Assembly (NCBI RefSeq): GCF_001951015.1
Contig: NZ_CP018914.1
Location: forward strand, 1,200,001 to 1,264,000
DNA: 64,000 bases
Origin: Rickettsia rickettsii
Lineage (GTDB): Bacteria > Pseudomonadota > Alphaproteobacteria > Rickettsiales > Rickettsiaceae
Direction: 5' to 3'
Shown: one piece after another, positions 40,028 to 48,073 of the stretch
Layout: each line of letters begins with the position of its first letter
Position numbering within the stretch: position 1 is the stretch's first letter
Translations under genes and position numbers: made by a program
Notes under the pieces: generated by a model
Seen by the model: only the letters and a program-made list of their open reading frames with translations
Told to the model about the DNA's origin: nothing
The model's database searches: none

Positions 40028-40053
40028 ATGTCATTCCCGCGAAAGCAGGAATT
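40028..40053. repeat. Family A partial element
   Basis: ATGTCATTCCCGCGAAAGCA GGAATTC: one hairpin arm pair of family A, lacking the second half. Located between the 4.5S RNA gene and dnaX. Confidence 0.65.
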
Positions 40054-40103
40054 CTCAGTAAAACATATACAAAATAAATTTTTTATAAAGTCTTATAACT
40101 ATC

Positions 40104-41633
40104 GTGCTAGATATAAATTCATCAAATCAATATATTCCTTTTGCAAGGAAATATCGTCCTAGTAACTTTGCCGAGCTTCAGGGGCAAGAGGTATTAGTCA
40201 AAGTTTTAAGCTATACTATTTTAAACGATAGGCTCGCCGGAGGCTATCTTTTAACAGGTATTAGAGGAGTCGGTAAAACTACTTCCGCCCGAATTATTGC
40301 TAAAGCCGTCAACTGTTCTGCTTTAATTACCGAAAATACGACTATTAAAACATGCGAGCAATGTACGAATTGCATCAGCTTTAATAATCATAATCACCCT
40401 GATATAATCGAAATTGATGCGGCAAGTAAAACTAGCGTAGATGACATACGTAGAATTATAGAATCCGCCGAATATAAGCCCCTACAAGGTAAGCATAAAA
40501 TCTTCATTATTGATGAGGTGCATATGCTCTCTAAAGGGGCATTTAATGCACTTCTTAAGACACTGGAAGAACCACCACCTCATATAATATTTATCTTTGC
40601 AACGACGGAAGTACAAAAGATACCTGCAACTATTATCTCAAGATGTCAACGTTATGATTTAAGGCGGTTGAGTTTTGAAGAGATTTTTAAGCTACTTGAA
40701 TATATAACTAAGCAAGAAAATTTAAAAACCGATATAGAAGCACTAAGAATTATAGCTTACAAATCGGAAGGGTCGGCACGTGATGCAGTCTCTATTTTAG
40801 ATCAAGCAGCTAGTATGTCGGTAAAATCTGACAATATAATTAGTCCTCAAGTAATTAATCAAATGCTTGGGCTTGTCGATAGTTCGGTTATAATAGAATT
40901 TGTCGAATATATTATCCACAGAGAGACGGAAAAAGCTATAAATTTAATAAATAAACTTTACGGTTCTTCGGTTAATCTTGAGATTTTTATAGAATCGGCA
41001 TCAGATTTTATTGCTTATCTTAATAAAGTAAAAATGTTACCTAATTATAGTTTGCCTATATATGAATCATTTAATGATAGAACTAAAAACATATTAGATA
41101 AAACCAGCTTGCCACACTTATCAATCTTATGGCAAATATATAATAAGGGAGTAGGGGAAATAAAAATTTCCTATAACCAACTAACAGAAACGGAAATGTT
41201 AGTTATAAAATCTATATATTCGACGTCGCTACCCTTGCTTACAGATTTTGACGGTAATAATCAAAATTTAAATCAATCAATTAATCCGGAAATAAAAAAA
41301 AATTTTGAAATTGTAGATTTTCTTGAATATTTATATAAAAATAATGAGATAGATATATATTATTTCCTGCTCAATCATACGGAACTTAAAAATCTCAGTA
41401 ATAATAGATTAGAGTTCGTAAGTCTTAAAGTTACAAGCAAAATAAAAAGACAAATAGACGATTTGTTAGCTGCTTTTACTAATGAAAAGTTTGAGATAAT
41501 AATAATAAAAGAGCAGAACAAGCAAACCTTAAAGAATCAGTTAATTGGTAAGATTGAAGCAAGTAACGATTTTGGTTTAATTAAAAAACATTTCCCAAAT
41601 ATAACAATTTCGGATATTTTACTTAAAAGCTAA
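40104..41633 (+). CDS. dnaX: DNA polymerase III subunit tau/gamma
   Basis: Clamp-loader ATPase. The 509-residue protein starts at GTG 40104 (read MLDINSSNQYIPFARKYRPS). Motifs: PSNFAELQGQE, Walker A GIRGVGKTTSA near 50, the zinc-binding CEQCTNC near 83, Walker B FIIDEVHML near 136, sensor ATTEVQKIPATIISRCQR near 171. It is shorter than the E. coli tau form. The start codon has no clear Shine-Dalgarno sequence. ybaB follows after 19 bases, the usual dnaX-ybaB pair. Confidence 0.96.
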   Translation: MLDINSSNQYIPFARKYRPSNFAELQGQEVLVKVLSYTILNDRLAGGYLLTGIRGVGKTTSARIIAKAVNCSALITENTTIKTCEQCTNCISFNNHNHPDIIEIDAASKTSVDDIRRIIESAEYKPLQGKHKIFIIDEVHMLSKGAFNALLKTLEEPPPHIIFIFATTEVQKIPATIISRCQRYDLRRLSFEEIFKLLEYITKQENLKTDIEALRIIAYKSEGSARDAVSILDQAASMSVKSDNIISPQVINQMLGLVDSSVIIEFVEYIIHRETEKAINLINKLYGSSVNLEIFIESASDFIAYLNKVKMLPNYSLPIYESFNDRTKNILDKTSLPHLSILWQIYNKGVGEIKISYNQLTETEMLVIKSIYSTSLPLLTDFDGNNQNLNQSINPEIKKNFEIVDFLEYLYKNNEIDIYYFLLNHTELKNLSNNRLEFVSLKVTSKIKRQIDDLLAAFTNEKFEIIIIKEQNKQTLKNQLIGKIEASNDFGLIKKHFPNITISDILLKS

Positions 41634-41652
41634 AAATATATAGGATAGAATT

Positions 41653-41976
41653 ATGGTAAATTTTAATCAGTTTTTAAAGCAAGCCCAATCAATGCAAAAG
41701 AAAATGCAAGAAGCTCAAGAGCAAATGGCAAATGCAAGATATACCGGTAAAGCCGGCGGCGGGCTTGTTGAGGTTATTGCAACCGGTAAAGGCGAAGTTG
41801 AAAAGATTTCAATTGATGAATCTTTATTAAAAGCAGAAGAAAAAGAAATGCTTGAGGATTTAATTAAAGTTGCCTTTAATAATGCTCAACAAAAATGTGA
41901 TGAAGATTCTCAAAATTCTTTATCAGGAGCTTTAAACGGTATGAGATTACCACCAGGCTTTAAAATGCCGTTTTAA
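41653..41976 (+). CDS. ybaB: YbaB/EbfC family nucleoid-associated protein
   Basis: Small DNA-binding dimeric protein found next to dnaX across bacteria. The 107-residue sequence shows the N-terminal helix (FLKQAQSMQKKMQEAQEQMA), AGGGLVEVIATGKGEVEKIS and the C-terminal LPPGFKMPF. Normal length. Confidence 0.96.
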   Translation: MVNFNQFLKQAQSMQKKMQEAQEQMANARYTGKAGGGLVEVIATGKGEVEKISIDESLLKAEEKEMLEDLIKVAFNNAQQKCDEDSQNSLSGALNGMRLPPGFKMPF

Positions 41977-42027
41977 CACGGCTCTTATGTCATTCTTGCA
42001 AAGAGATCGTGTTGAGTGGATACAAGT

Positions 42028-42121
42028 CGTCATTGCACGCGAACGTTAGTGAGCGTGGCAATCTCAGGAATTCTTCCCATTGCTTCGTCAATTTACTATT
42101 GTAAATTTCCTCGCAATGACG
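42028..42121. repeat. Family B palindromic element
   Basis: CGTCATTGCACGCGAACGTT ... GTGGCAATCTCAGG ... CCTCGCAATGACG. A 64-codon frame starting at 42016 is only this repeat read as protein. Confidence 0.8.
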
Positions 42122-42189
42122 GAAAAACTGCTCCACGCAACAACGTCTTTAGTCGCTTAGCTCATGACGATTTGGTATCCATATTTATT

Positions 42190-42656
42190 CACAACATATC
42201 ATCACAATAAGATGTATTATCCCCAACATCTCGTTAAGCTCTGTTTGCACTGTCTCAGGCAAAACTTTAAGTTTCTCTTTTAATATTTGATATTCTTCAT
42301 TGTTGTCATCATTATATATTTCTTTATATTTCAATAGCGTTTTATCCCTATTTTATCCTTAAGAGAAGGGGAATCATATCGTTTAGTTTATCTAACTTTT
42401 GCTCTAATTTTTCTTTTTGCTCTTCTGTTAGCTCTTTTTTTACCGGTTTCTAAAAAATTTTTCAAATTACAAGCATCTTGTAGATAAAGTTTAACAACAT
42501 CAATATTATAATCTTATTATTGACAAGTTCTTTGATCTTTTTAATGTCTTCATTGTAAATAGCATTAAACAAATTGATTTCGTCATATTTAGATTTATAC
42601 ACAAAACCCCTTTTATTTAAAAAAGGCATGTTAGCACTTTTTGATATAAAGGCCAA
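42190..42656 (-). pseudogene. Decayed gene with an ankyrin-like N-terminal piece
   Basis: The 5' piece reads KYDEINLFNAIYNEDIKKIK with ELVNNK, like the start of an ankyrin unit. Frameshifts then give NIDVVKLYLQDACNLKNFLE, KKELTEEQKEKLEQKLDKLN and finally YNDDNNEEYQILKEKLKVLP with a stop near 42190. Reassembled, about 150 residues. The ankyrin call rests on one unit only. Confidence 0.5.
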
Positions 42657-42720
42657 GAAATAATTAACAATTTAACTATTTCTTAATAAAAAGGAAATTT
42701 GTAAAAAATAGACATCTTTC

Positions 42721-42853
42721 CAAAGCAGTTTATAGAGAGAAATTTAAAGGATACACGGAAGCACTTGCCGCTGCAGCATATATAGACATACGTGAAGATT
42801 AGGGATTAGGATCGACGTACAAATTGCCTTTAGAAGCAAGTTATGCAAGAAGT
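42721..42853 (+). repeat. Rickettsia palindromic element RPE1 copy
   Basis: The plus strand reads YREKFKGYTEALAAAAYIDI then RED, a TAG, and GLGSTYKLPLEASYARS, the characteristic protein signature of RPE1 (pattern REEFKGDTE...REDAxTGxTYKLPLEASYARx), which I recognise from RPE1-bearing Rickettsia proteins. Here it is intergenic, directly after the APRc gene's stop. Confidence 0.8.
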
Positions 42854-43549
42854 TTAATAATTCAAGATCAATAAATCCTTATCAATCCTGAAACCTTTGA
42901 AACGCTCAAGTAGCGACATACCAAGAAGCGAAATATCAAGGTCACCAAGACCTACATGTCCTTTGATGTTCTTAAATTCCTTACCGATTAGTACACTATT
43001 TAAGGTTATAGGGGCGGCTTTATTTTCGCCGTTAGCTGTTAGATAAGTTCTAGTATATTTTAATTTAGTTAAGTCAAAGCCTAATTTTTGAGCATCTTCT
43101 TTAGTTAAAGCTATATCACTTGCCCCTGTATCTACCATAAATTTTATTTTAACGTTATTTACAAAAGCATTGATATAAAAATGCCCGTCTCTGCTACGGG
43201 CTATAATAATTTCTCCGACTTCAGTAGACCATTTATATGATGGAATTAAAGCAGACATTACTCTATGATAAGCGTAGTTCAGCTCAAACCTAAAAGCATA
43301 ACCGGTTATTATAACTAAGAAAATTACTGCCCACATTGCTAATTGCAAACAAAATCTGCGTATTTCATTTTGGCTAATAGTACTGTAAATTATACTAAAT
43401 AATATTAATAATGACGCACAAAAACTCCCTATATTTTGTGGTGCTTTAAAAAATTTTGGATAATGTTGATTGATATATTTGTATAATAAACCGGTTACAA
43501 TTACGGTGCTACAAATGATAAAAATAAGTTTTATGAGTTTTTTATTCAT
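42854..43549 (-). CDS. Retropepsin-like aspartic protease (APRc)
   Basis: Membrane-anchored aspartic protease related to retroviral proteases. The 231-residue protein has three N-terminal membrane helices (about 7-24, 42-58, 69-87) and a soluble C-terminal retropepsin domain with the single catalytic motif MVDTGAS, Asp at residue 140. Length, layout and Asp 140 match APRc described in Rickettsia conorii, which cleaves itself and has been linked to processing of surface autotransporters. One motif per chain implies the active form is a dimer. No decay seen. Confidence 0.93.
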   Translation of the reverse strand: MNKKLIKLIFIICSTVIVTGLLYKYINQHYPKFFKAPQNIGSFCASLLILFSIIYSTISQNEIRRFCLQLAMWAVIFLVIITGYAFRFELNYAYHRVMSALIPSYKWSTEVGEIIIARSRDGHFYINAFVNNVKIKFMVDTGASDIALTKEDAQKLGFDLTKLKYTRTYLTANGENKAAPITLNSVLIGKEFKNIKGHVGLGDLDISLLGMSLLERFKGFRIDKDLLILNY

Positions 43550-43609
43550 ATAATATACTACAAGTAAATAAAGAATAGGTATACGCAGTTCTATCTGAGT
43601 ATATAAATT

Positions 43610-44607
43610 TTAATCTATATAATCAAACCAAAGTCCCAGCCCATTTTTAAGTGGAAAACTACCTTCTTGGTTCACTAGAATAATAATTCCAAGTTCTTCT
43701 GAAGGTATAAAGCCAATAAAAGAATTAATACCGTTAATTATATAGCCTGAGTGAAAAATTAAATCCTTATTTGAGCATCCTTTTACTTTAAGAATACGCC
43801 ATCCAAGAGCATAATATGACTCAATCATTTTTTGATCAATAGGCCAAATCGGTTACCATTTAAATCCAAAAACATCTTTGTTTGATTTTACTATTTTACA
43901 CATACGATCTAAAGTACTTTTAGCAATAAGATTCGGTTTATAACCAAAACTAAGTGTGAATATTTCAATCATTCCATCTATCGATGCAAAAATACCGACA
44001 GATGCAGGTACCGTCTTTGGGTAATAAGGCGGAAACGGCAGCAATGTTATTACCTCCTGTCCGTCTATTATTGCTTTAGAATGCGGATAAGCAAGTTGTA
44101 CATTCGAGGCCCTAGCGGTAATATTTGTATATTTTGCGTTTTAAGCGTTGTACGCAAATTATCTATTGCAGCATTTAAACTTGATTTTTTACAATTTAAA
44201 GTTTCTTCAAGTAAACTAAAATATGTTACTATACTTATAGCATTGCCCGGGTTTACAACTAGCTTGTTGTTTTTTTAGCAACGTTGCTCAATTTCAATAT
44301 TTCCTGAGAATTGATAACCTGTTGTATGGCTTAAAATATTATTAAGACTAATAGCATTTTTAGGTATGGTAATTTGAATTTTTCATCAAAATCTCAACTT
44401 TCTTGATCTACCATTAATGCAATTGCCGTTGCTGAAACAGCTTTTGAAACCGATGCTAAAGGAAATAAAGTTTTATCCATAAATAACTCCACTATTACCT
44501 TTCTGATTTCCAAAAGTTGTTTTATAAATAACTTCACCTTTGTATAAAATTGCAATTGCTCCTCCTTGTAATTCAAGTTTTTTAGTTTTTGCGGTCATTA
44601 TACTCAT
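43610..44607 (-). pseudogene. Serine beta-lactamase / AmpC-like hydrolase pseudogene
   Basis: Start ATG 44607 reads MSIMTAKTKKLELQGGAIAI with LYKGEVIYKTTFGNQKG, the N terminus of the beta-lactamase-related family. After a frameshift follows DKTLFPLASVSKAVSATAIA with the catalytic SxxK (SVSK). Further frameshifts split off the block at 43853-44044 and the C-terminal block at 43610-43828 (GWRILKVKGCSNKDLIFHSG: the HSG triad). Both catalytic signatures survive but in different frames; at least three breaks make the gene dead. Confidence 0.8.
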
Positions 44608-44701
44608 GTCTATGCCAAAACTGTACGATGTGATAATAGTAACATTATACTAAAAAATGGATAAGCTTTTTATTCATATGGCGATATTATTTATTGATTC
44701 T

Positions 44702-44730
44702 ATGTCATTCCTGCGAAAGCAGGAATCCAG
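44702..44730. repeat. Family A partial element
   Basis: ATGTCATTCCTGCGAAAGCA GGAATCC, a hairpin arm pair of family A, located just downstream of the orphan antitoxin gene where its toxin would be expected. Confidence 0.65.
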
Positions 44731-44750
44731 CTTTCTAAACAAATTATATA

Positions 44751-44990
44751 CTAATTAACCGCTATTGCCTTTTCTTTATCTTTTAATCTAATAGTAGCAA
44801 GCTCTAATAAATATTTGTCATCTAAAGCTTCAATAATTTGCTCATATAATTCAGCTGGCATTAGATAAGCAGTCGGTTTATTATGATTTAATAAGGCAAC
44901 AGGCTCACCACTTGCCTTATCCAATAATGCAGTAGGGCTTTTTTTAAATTCTGATATACTAACTGCTAGATTTGCATGAATATGTTCCAT
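44751..44990 (-). CDS. Orphan Phd/YefM-type antitoxin
   Basis: A 79-residue protein starting at ATG 44990 (MEHIHANLAVSISEFKKSPT); an upstream TTG at 45002 is less likely. It has the Phd/YefM core VSISEFKKSPTALLDKA ... EPVALLNHNKPTAYLMP and the antitoxin tail. The place of the toxin gene downstream holds only a family A repeat, so the antitoxin is alone. It may guard against a toxin elsewhere or be a survivor of toxin loss. Confidence 0.8.
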   Translation of the reverse strand: MEHIHANLAVSISEFKKSPTALLDKASGEPVALLNHNKPTAYLMPAELYEQIIEALDDKYLLELATIRLKDKEKAIAVN

Positions 44991-45002
44991 TATTGACTCC
45001 AA

Positions 45003-45165
45003 GTAAACGAAGAAAGTTATACGAAGATCAACTTGGAAAAGAGCAAGGAGTCTACAAGACTAGGAGCGGAGCGTATCCTTAATACGTGGCTACCTGCGAA
45101 CTTATTTAGACGACGTAGCCAGTTTTTTAAATTCATTGAGGATACATATAATTAATACTAATTAT
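45003..45165. repeat. Candidate palindromic repeat upstream of orphan antitoxin
   Basis: The stretch is richer in GC than its surroundings and contains TGGCTAC (45088-45094 region) facing GTAGCCA (45114-45120 region) and other short inverted pieces. It is open-frame-like and resembles Rickettsia dispersed elements in style, but no second copy is present in this window to prove it. Confidence 0.35.
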
Positions 45166-45194
45166 AGGCTATCATTTTATCTTTATCAAGAAAA

Positions 45195-45917
45195 TCACCT
45201 TAAATCGCCGATATTCTCTAAAAACAACCTAGCTCGATGCGATGCCGGTTTATTAAAAAAATCCTCGGCAGGCTGATTTGCTAAAATCTGTCCTTGATCC
45301 ATAAAAATAACACGATCCGCTATTAATTTTGCAAACTTCAAATGGTGCGTGACCACTACCATGCTCATTTGATCTTTTAATAAATTTATATTCTCTATAA
45401 CATCTTTAATATTTTCAGGATCGAGTGCCGAAGTCGGTTCGTCGAATAACAAAATTTTCGGCTTCATCATTAAAGCCCTTGCTATTGCGGTGCGTTGCTT
45501 TTGCCCTCCTGATAGGCTTGCCGGATATGAGTCAAATTTTTGCGTTAACTTAAATTTTGCAAGCAATTCCTTTGCCATAGAAATTGCCTGTTCTTTTGGC
45601 AAATTTAAAACATTTACCGGTGTATAGATTAGGTTTTCTCCTACCGTTAAATGCGGGAATAGATTAAAATTTTGAAAAACCATACCAACTTTTAAAAGAA
45701 GCTTTCTTCTATTTTTAAGCAGTAGCTTCTTCCCGTCTACCAAAAAAGTACCACTACTTGGTTCTTCTAAATTATTTAAAATTCTAAGCAGAGTAGTTTT
45801 ACCGCTTCCCGAAGGACCGATTATTACAGTAGTTTCCTTAGTAGTAAAACTTAAATCAATATTCTTAATTGCGTAATTCTTGCCATAACGCTTACAAACT
45901 TTTTCTAAAATAATCAT
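45195..45917 (-). CDS. glnQ: Amino acid ABC transporter ATP-binding protein
   Basis: ATPase of a polar amino acid importer. The 240-residue protein has Walker A GPSGSGKTT near 34, the Q-loop VGMVFQNFNLFPHLTV, signature LSGGQKQRTAIARAL near 136, Walker B ILLFDEPTSALDPE near 156 and the switch His VVTHHL near 191. GlnQ is a family-level name; the permease and binding protein are not adjacent here, so the substrate is open. It starts three bases after the MBL hydrolase gene. Confidence 0.88.
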   Translation of the reverse strand: MIILEKVCKRYGKNYAIKNIDLSFTTKETTVIIGPSGSGKTTLLRILNNLEEPSSGTFLVDGKKLLLKNRRKLLLKVGMVFQNFNLFPHLTVGENLIYTPVNVLNLPKEQAISMAKELLAKFKLTQKFDSYPASLSGGQKQRTAIARALMMKPKILLFDEPTSALDPENIKDVIENINLLKDQMSMVVVTHHLKFAKLIADRVIFMDQGQILANQPAEDFFNKPASHRARLFLENIGDLR

Positions 45918-45920
45918 AAA

Positions 45921-46685
45921 CTAGACCGTAAATTTATAACCGTCATAAAGCGGCTTAACGTTATTTGGAAGCATTTTCGTAATCTCATGATAATCTATCG
46001 TGTGTCTCATATTGGTTAATAATATCTGCTCAGGTTTATATTTTTCACGCCATTCTAGAACTTTGTCAAGCCCTGCATGATTTGGATTTGATTTATAATC
46101 CATACAATCTAATATCCATATTTTTATATCTTTTAAAAATTTATCTGATTCATGAGGAAAATCGATTAAATCGGGCGAATAAACGAAATCACCTATACGT
46201 AAGCCCAAGCTATCTATAGGACCGTGATGCTGTCTAAAAAATTGTATTTCGATAGTATTAATCTTAATTTTATCAAAAAAACTAACAGATTGAGTTGTGA
46301 ACAGTCGCCCAAGCTTAAATAACTTATTGTTAAATAGATAATCAAATTTTGTATGGAGCTTTGCCGTACTATCGTGATCTGTATAGATTTCAAATGGCTT
46401 GCCTTGCATAAAAGTAAATACTCGTAAATCATCGATGCCGTTAACGTGATCGGAATGATAATGTGTTAATATAGCACAATCGAGCTTATTTATCTTTTCT
46501 CGTAATAGTTGATTTCTAATATCAAAACCGAAATCAACTAATATTTGACTATTTTCATCGTTAATATATATTGCTGATCTAGTCCTTTTATTGTACTTTG
46601 AAGGAGATGTGCAAGTACTACAATCGCACCCGATCACCGGTACGCCTATAGATGCTCCACACCCAAGTATTGTTACTTGTAACAT
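45921..46685 (-). CDS. MBL-fold metal-dependent hydrolase (PhnP-like)
   Basis: A 254-residue metallo-beta-lactamase-fold phosphodiesterase-like protein. Start MLQVTILGCGASIGVPVIGC carries the PhnP-type CDCSTC motif; the metal site HYHSDHVNGID is near residue 76, with later His (HHGP, HAGLD) and Asp (SPDLIDFP) ligands. PhnP relatives act on cyclic phosphates, but many bacteria without phosphonate use keep this subfamily with unknown substrates. Upstream of the glnQ-type gene on the same strand. Confidence 0.85.
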   Translation of the reverse strand: MLQVTILGCGASIGVPVIGCDCSTCTSPSKYNKRTRSAIYINDENSQILVDFGFDIRNQLLREKINKLDCAILTHYHSDHVNGIDDLRVFTFMQGKPFEIYTDHDSTAKLHTKFDYLFNNKLFKLGRLFTTQSVSFFDKIKINTIEIQFFRQHHGPIDSLGLRIGDFVYSPDLIDFPHESDKFLKDIKIWILDCMDYKSNPNHAGLDKVLEWREKYKPEQILLTNMRHTIDYHEITKMLPNNVKPLYDGYKFTV

Positions 46686-46699
46686 AAATATTTAAAATA

Positions 46700-47347
46700 A
46701 TGTTTGAAGTTTTTTATAATTTTTGCGGCTTAAATCAAGAAATATTCTTATTTTTGAATAAAATTACTAATATCGGCTTTATACCTTATTTTTTTAAAAT
46801 AATTTCGTTTTGTTTTAATATCGCTAATTTCGCTTTAATATATATTTTATACTGTATATATTTTTATATTCAATTAAAGAAAACCAAAAATGATAAGAAG
46901 CGGCAAAATAAATTCTGGCACAATTATAATAAGTTAGTTGAAATCGGTATAATATACGGGGTATTCGGTTTAATTTTTACCGCTCTTAAATTTTCAGTTA
47001 ATTTCCCTCGCCCTTATTGCAGTCTTCCTGTAGATAGTTTCATGACCATAATAAATACTGCAAACGAAAGATGCTTTTCAAGCTTTCCAAGCAGCCACGC
47101 AGCTCTTAGCGTGTTAGTAACGTATTTTGCTTGGAATTATATAAAATTACCATTAAAAATCTTAATGATTTGTGTTATTGTGCTCGTGTCTTTATCTCGC
47201 ATAAGCCTTGCTATGCATTACCCAAGTGATATAATCTACGGCATTATTATTGCATTTATAACAATACTGATAGGTAAGTTAATTTATCGCATCTTTGCAA
47301 ATCATATAATAAGAAAGATCGGGGATTTTCTATTAATGAGGCAGTAA
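46700..47347 (+). CDS. PAP2 family membrane phosphatase
   Basis: A 215-residue integral membrane protein with the three PAP2 signature blocks: KFSVNFPRP (about 95-103), PSSHAA near 133, and SRISLAMHYPSD near 167-178. Family members dephosphorylate lipid phosphates such as undecaprenyl or phosphatidylglycerol phosphate, or lipid A. The substrate is not evident. Divergent from the MBL gene with a 14-base gap between starts. Confidence 0.9.
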   Translation: MFEVFYNFCGLNQEIFLFLNKITNIGFIPYFFKIISFCFNIANFALIYILYCIYFYIQLKKTKNDKKRQNKFWHNYNKLVEIGIIYGVFGLIFTALKFSVNFPRPYCSLPVDSFMTIINTANERCFSSFPSSHAALSVLVTYFAWNYIKLPLKILMICVIVLVSLSRISLAMHYPSDIIYGIIIAFITILIGKLIYRIFANHIIRKIGDFLLMRQ

Positions 47348-47404
47348 TTAAGAAAAAACATATAAAAAACTTGTTTTTTAATCTTGAAAGTTTTTAATAT
47401 GCAC

Positions 47405-47417
47405 GCTACAATGTAGC
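47405..47417. promoter_or_regulatory. Possible operator palindrome of the antitoxin gene
   Basis: GCTACAATGTAGC is a perfect palindrome around a central base, located 24 bases before the antitoxin ATG. Autoregulation through such sites is usual for RelB/DinJ proteins; binding is inferred, not shown. Confidence 0.45.
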
Positions 47418-47440
47418 TACATTATTGAAAGAAGATTTTT

Positions 47441-47704
47441 ATGTCTGCTGATTCTATTGTGCGAGCCCGTATTAATGAAGACGTGAAAGAAGAAGCAGCT
47501 TTAGTGCTTGCTGCTATGGGACTTACTTTATCTGATGCTGTTCGTATGCTGTTATTTCGTGTTGCTCGTGAAAAAGCATTGCCGTTTGAACCACTTATCC
47601 CAAATGATGAAACAATTAAAGCTATGAAAGCTGCAAGAAGCGGCAAATTAGTTCATGTTGGTAATATCAATAATTTGTTATCTGATTTAAATGAGAACGA
47701 TTAA
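47441..47704 (+). CDS. RelB/DinJ family antitoxin
   Basis: An 87-residue ribbon-helix-helix antitoxin: SIVRARINEDVKEEAALVLA, then GLTLSDAVRMLLFRVA, the typical DinJ pattern. A short palindromic sequence upstream (GCTACAATGTAGC at 47405-47417) could be its operator. The toxin gene that overlaps its 3' end is broken, so the antitoxin is now alone. Confidence 0.9.
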   Translation: MSADSIVRARINEDVKEEAALVLAAMGLTLSDAVRMLLFRVAREKALPFEPLIPNDETIKAMKAARSGKLVHVGNINNLLSDLNEND

Positions 47705-47938
47705 ACGTACTGCACTGTTTAAACGTGGAATAAAGATGATATTTTACTGAAAGCAGTTAGATACTTGGTTGCTGATATAACATGACCTATACATATGAGA
47801 GATCATGCCCTTATAGGTAATTGGAAAGATTGTAGAGGTTGTCATATTAAAGCGGATTTAGTATTAATTTATAGAAAACCCGATGCTGACACATTGGAGT
47901 TAATACAATTAGGTTCAAACAGTACACTTGGTTTTTAA
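47691..47938 (+). pseudogene. YafQ/RelE-type toxin, frameshifted with internal stop
   Basis: ATG 47691, overlapping the antitoxin by 14 bases, reads MRTIKRTALFKRGIK. A one-base shift then leads to DDILLKAVRYLVADIT, TGA, and in the same frame PIHMRDHALIGNWKDCRGCH with IKADLVLIYRKPDAD ... LGSNSTLGF. The blocks RDHAL.G.WK..R.CHI..DLVLIY are the YafQ mRNA-interferase pattern. One frameshift plus one nonsense codon inactivate it. Confidence 0.85.
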
Positions 47939-48073
47939 TTATTTTGAAATGAACCAGAAACGAGTTCCCCCAAAAACCATCTAACCATCCATAGTACTGG
48001 ACAGTTTTTGAAAAGCGTTTGATGTCGCTCCTAGCTAAAAACGAGAATGACATCAAAAAACCAAACAAACATT

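Noticed and set aside
42016-42210. 64-codon ORF as a gene
   Set aside because: Consists mainly of repeat sequence.
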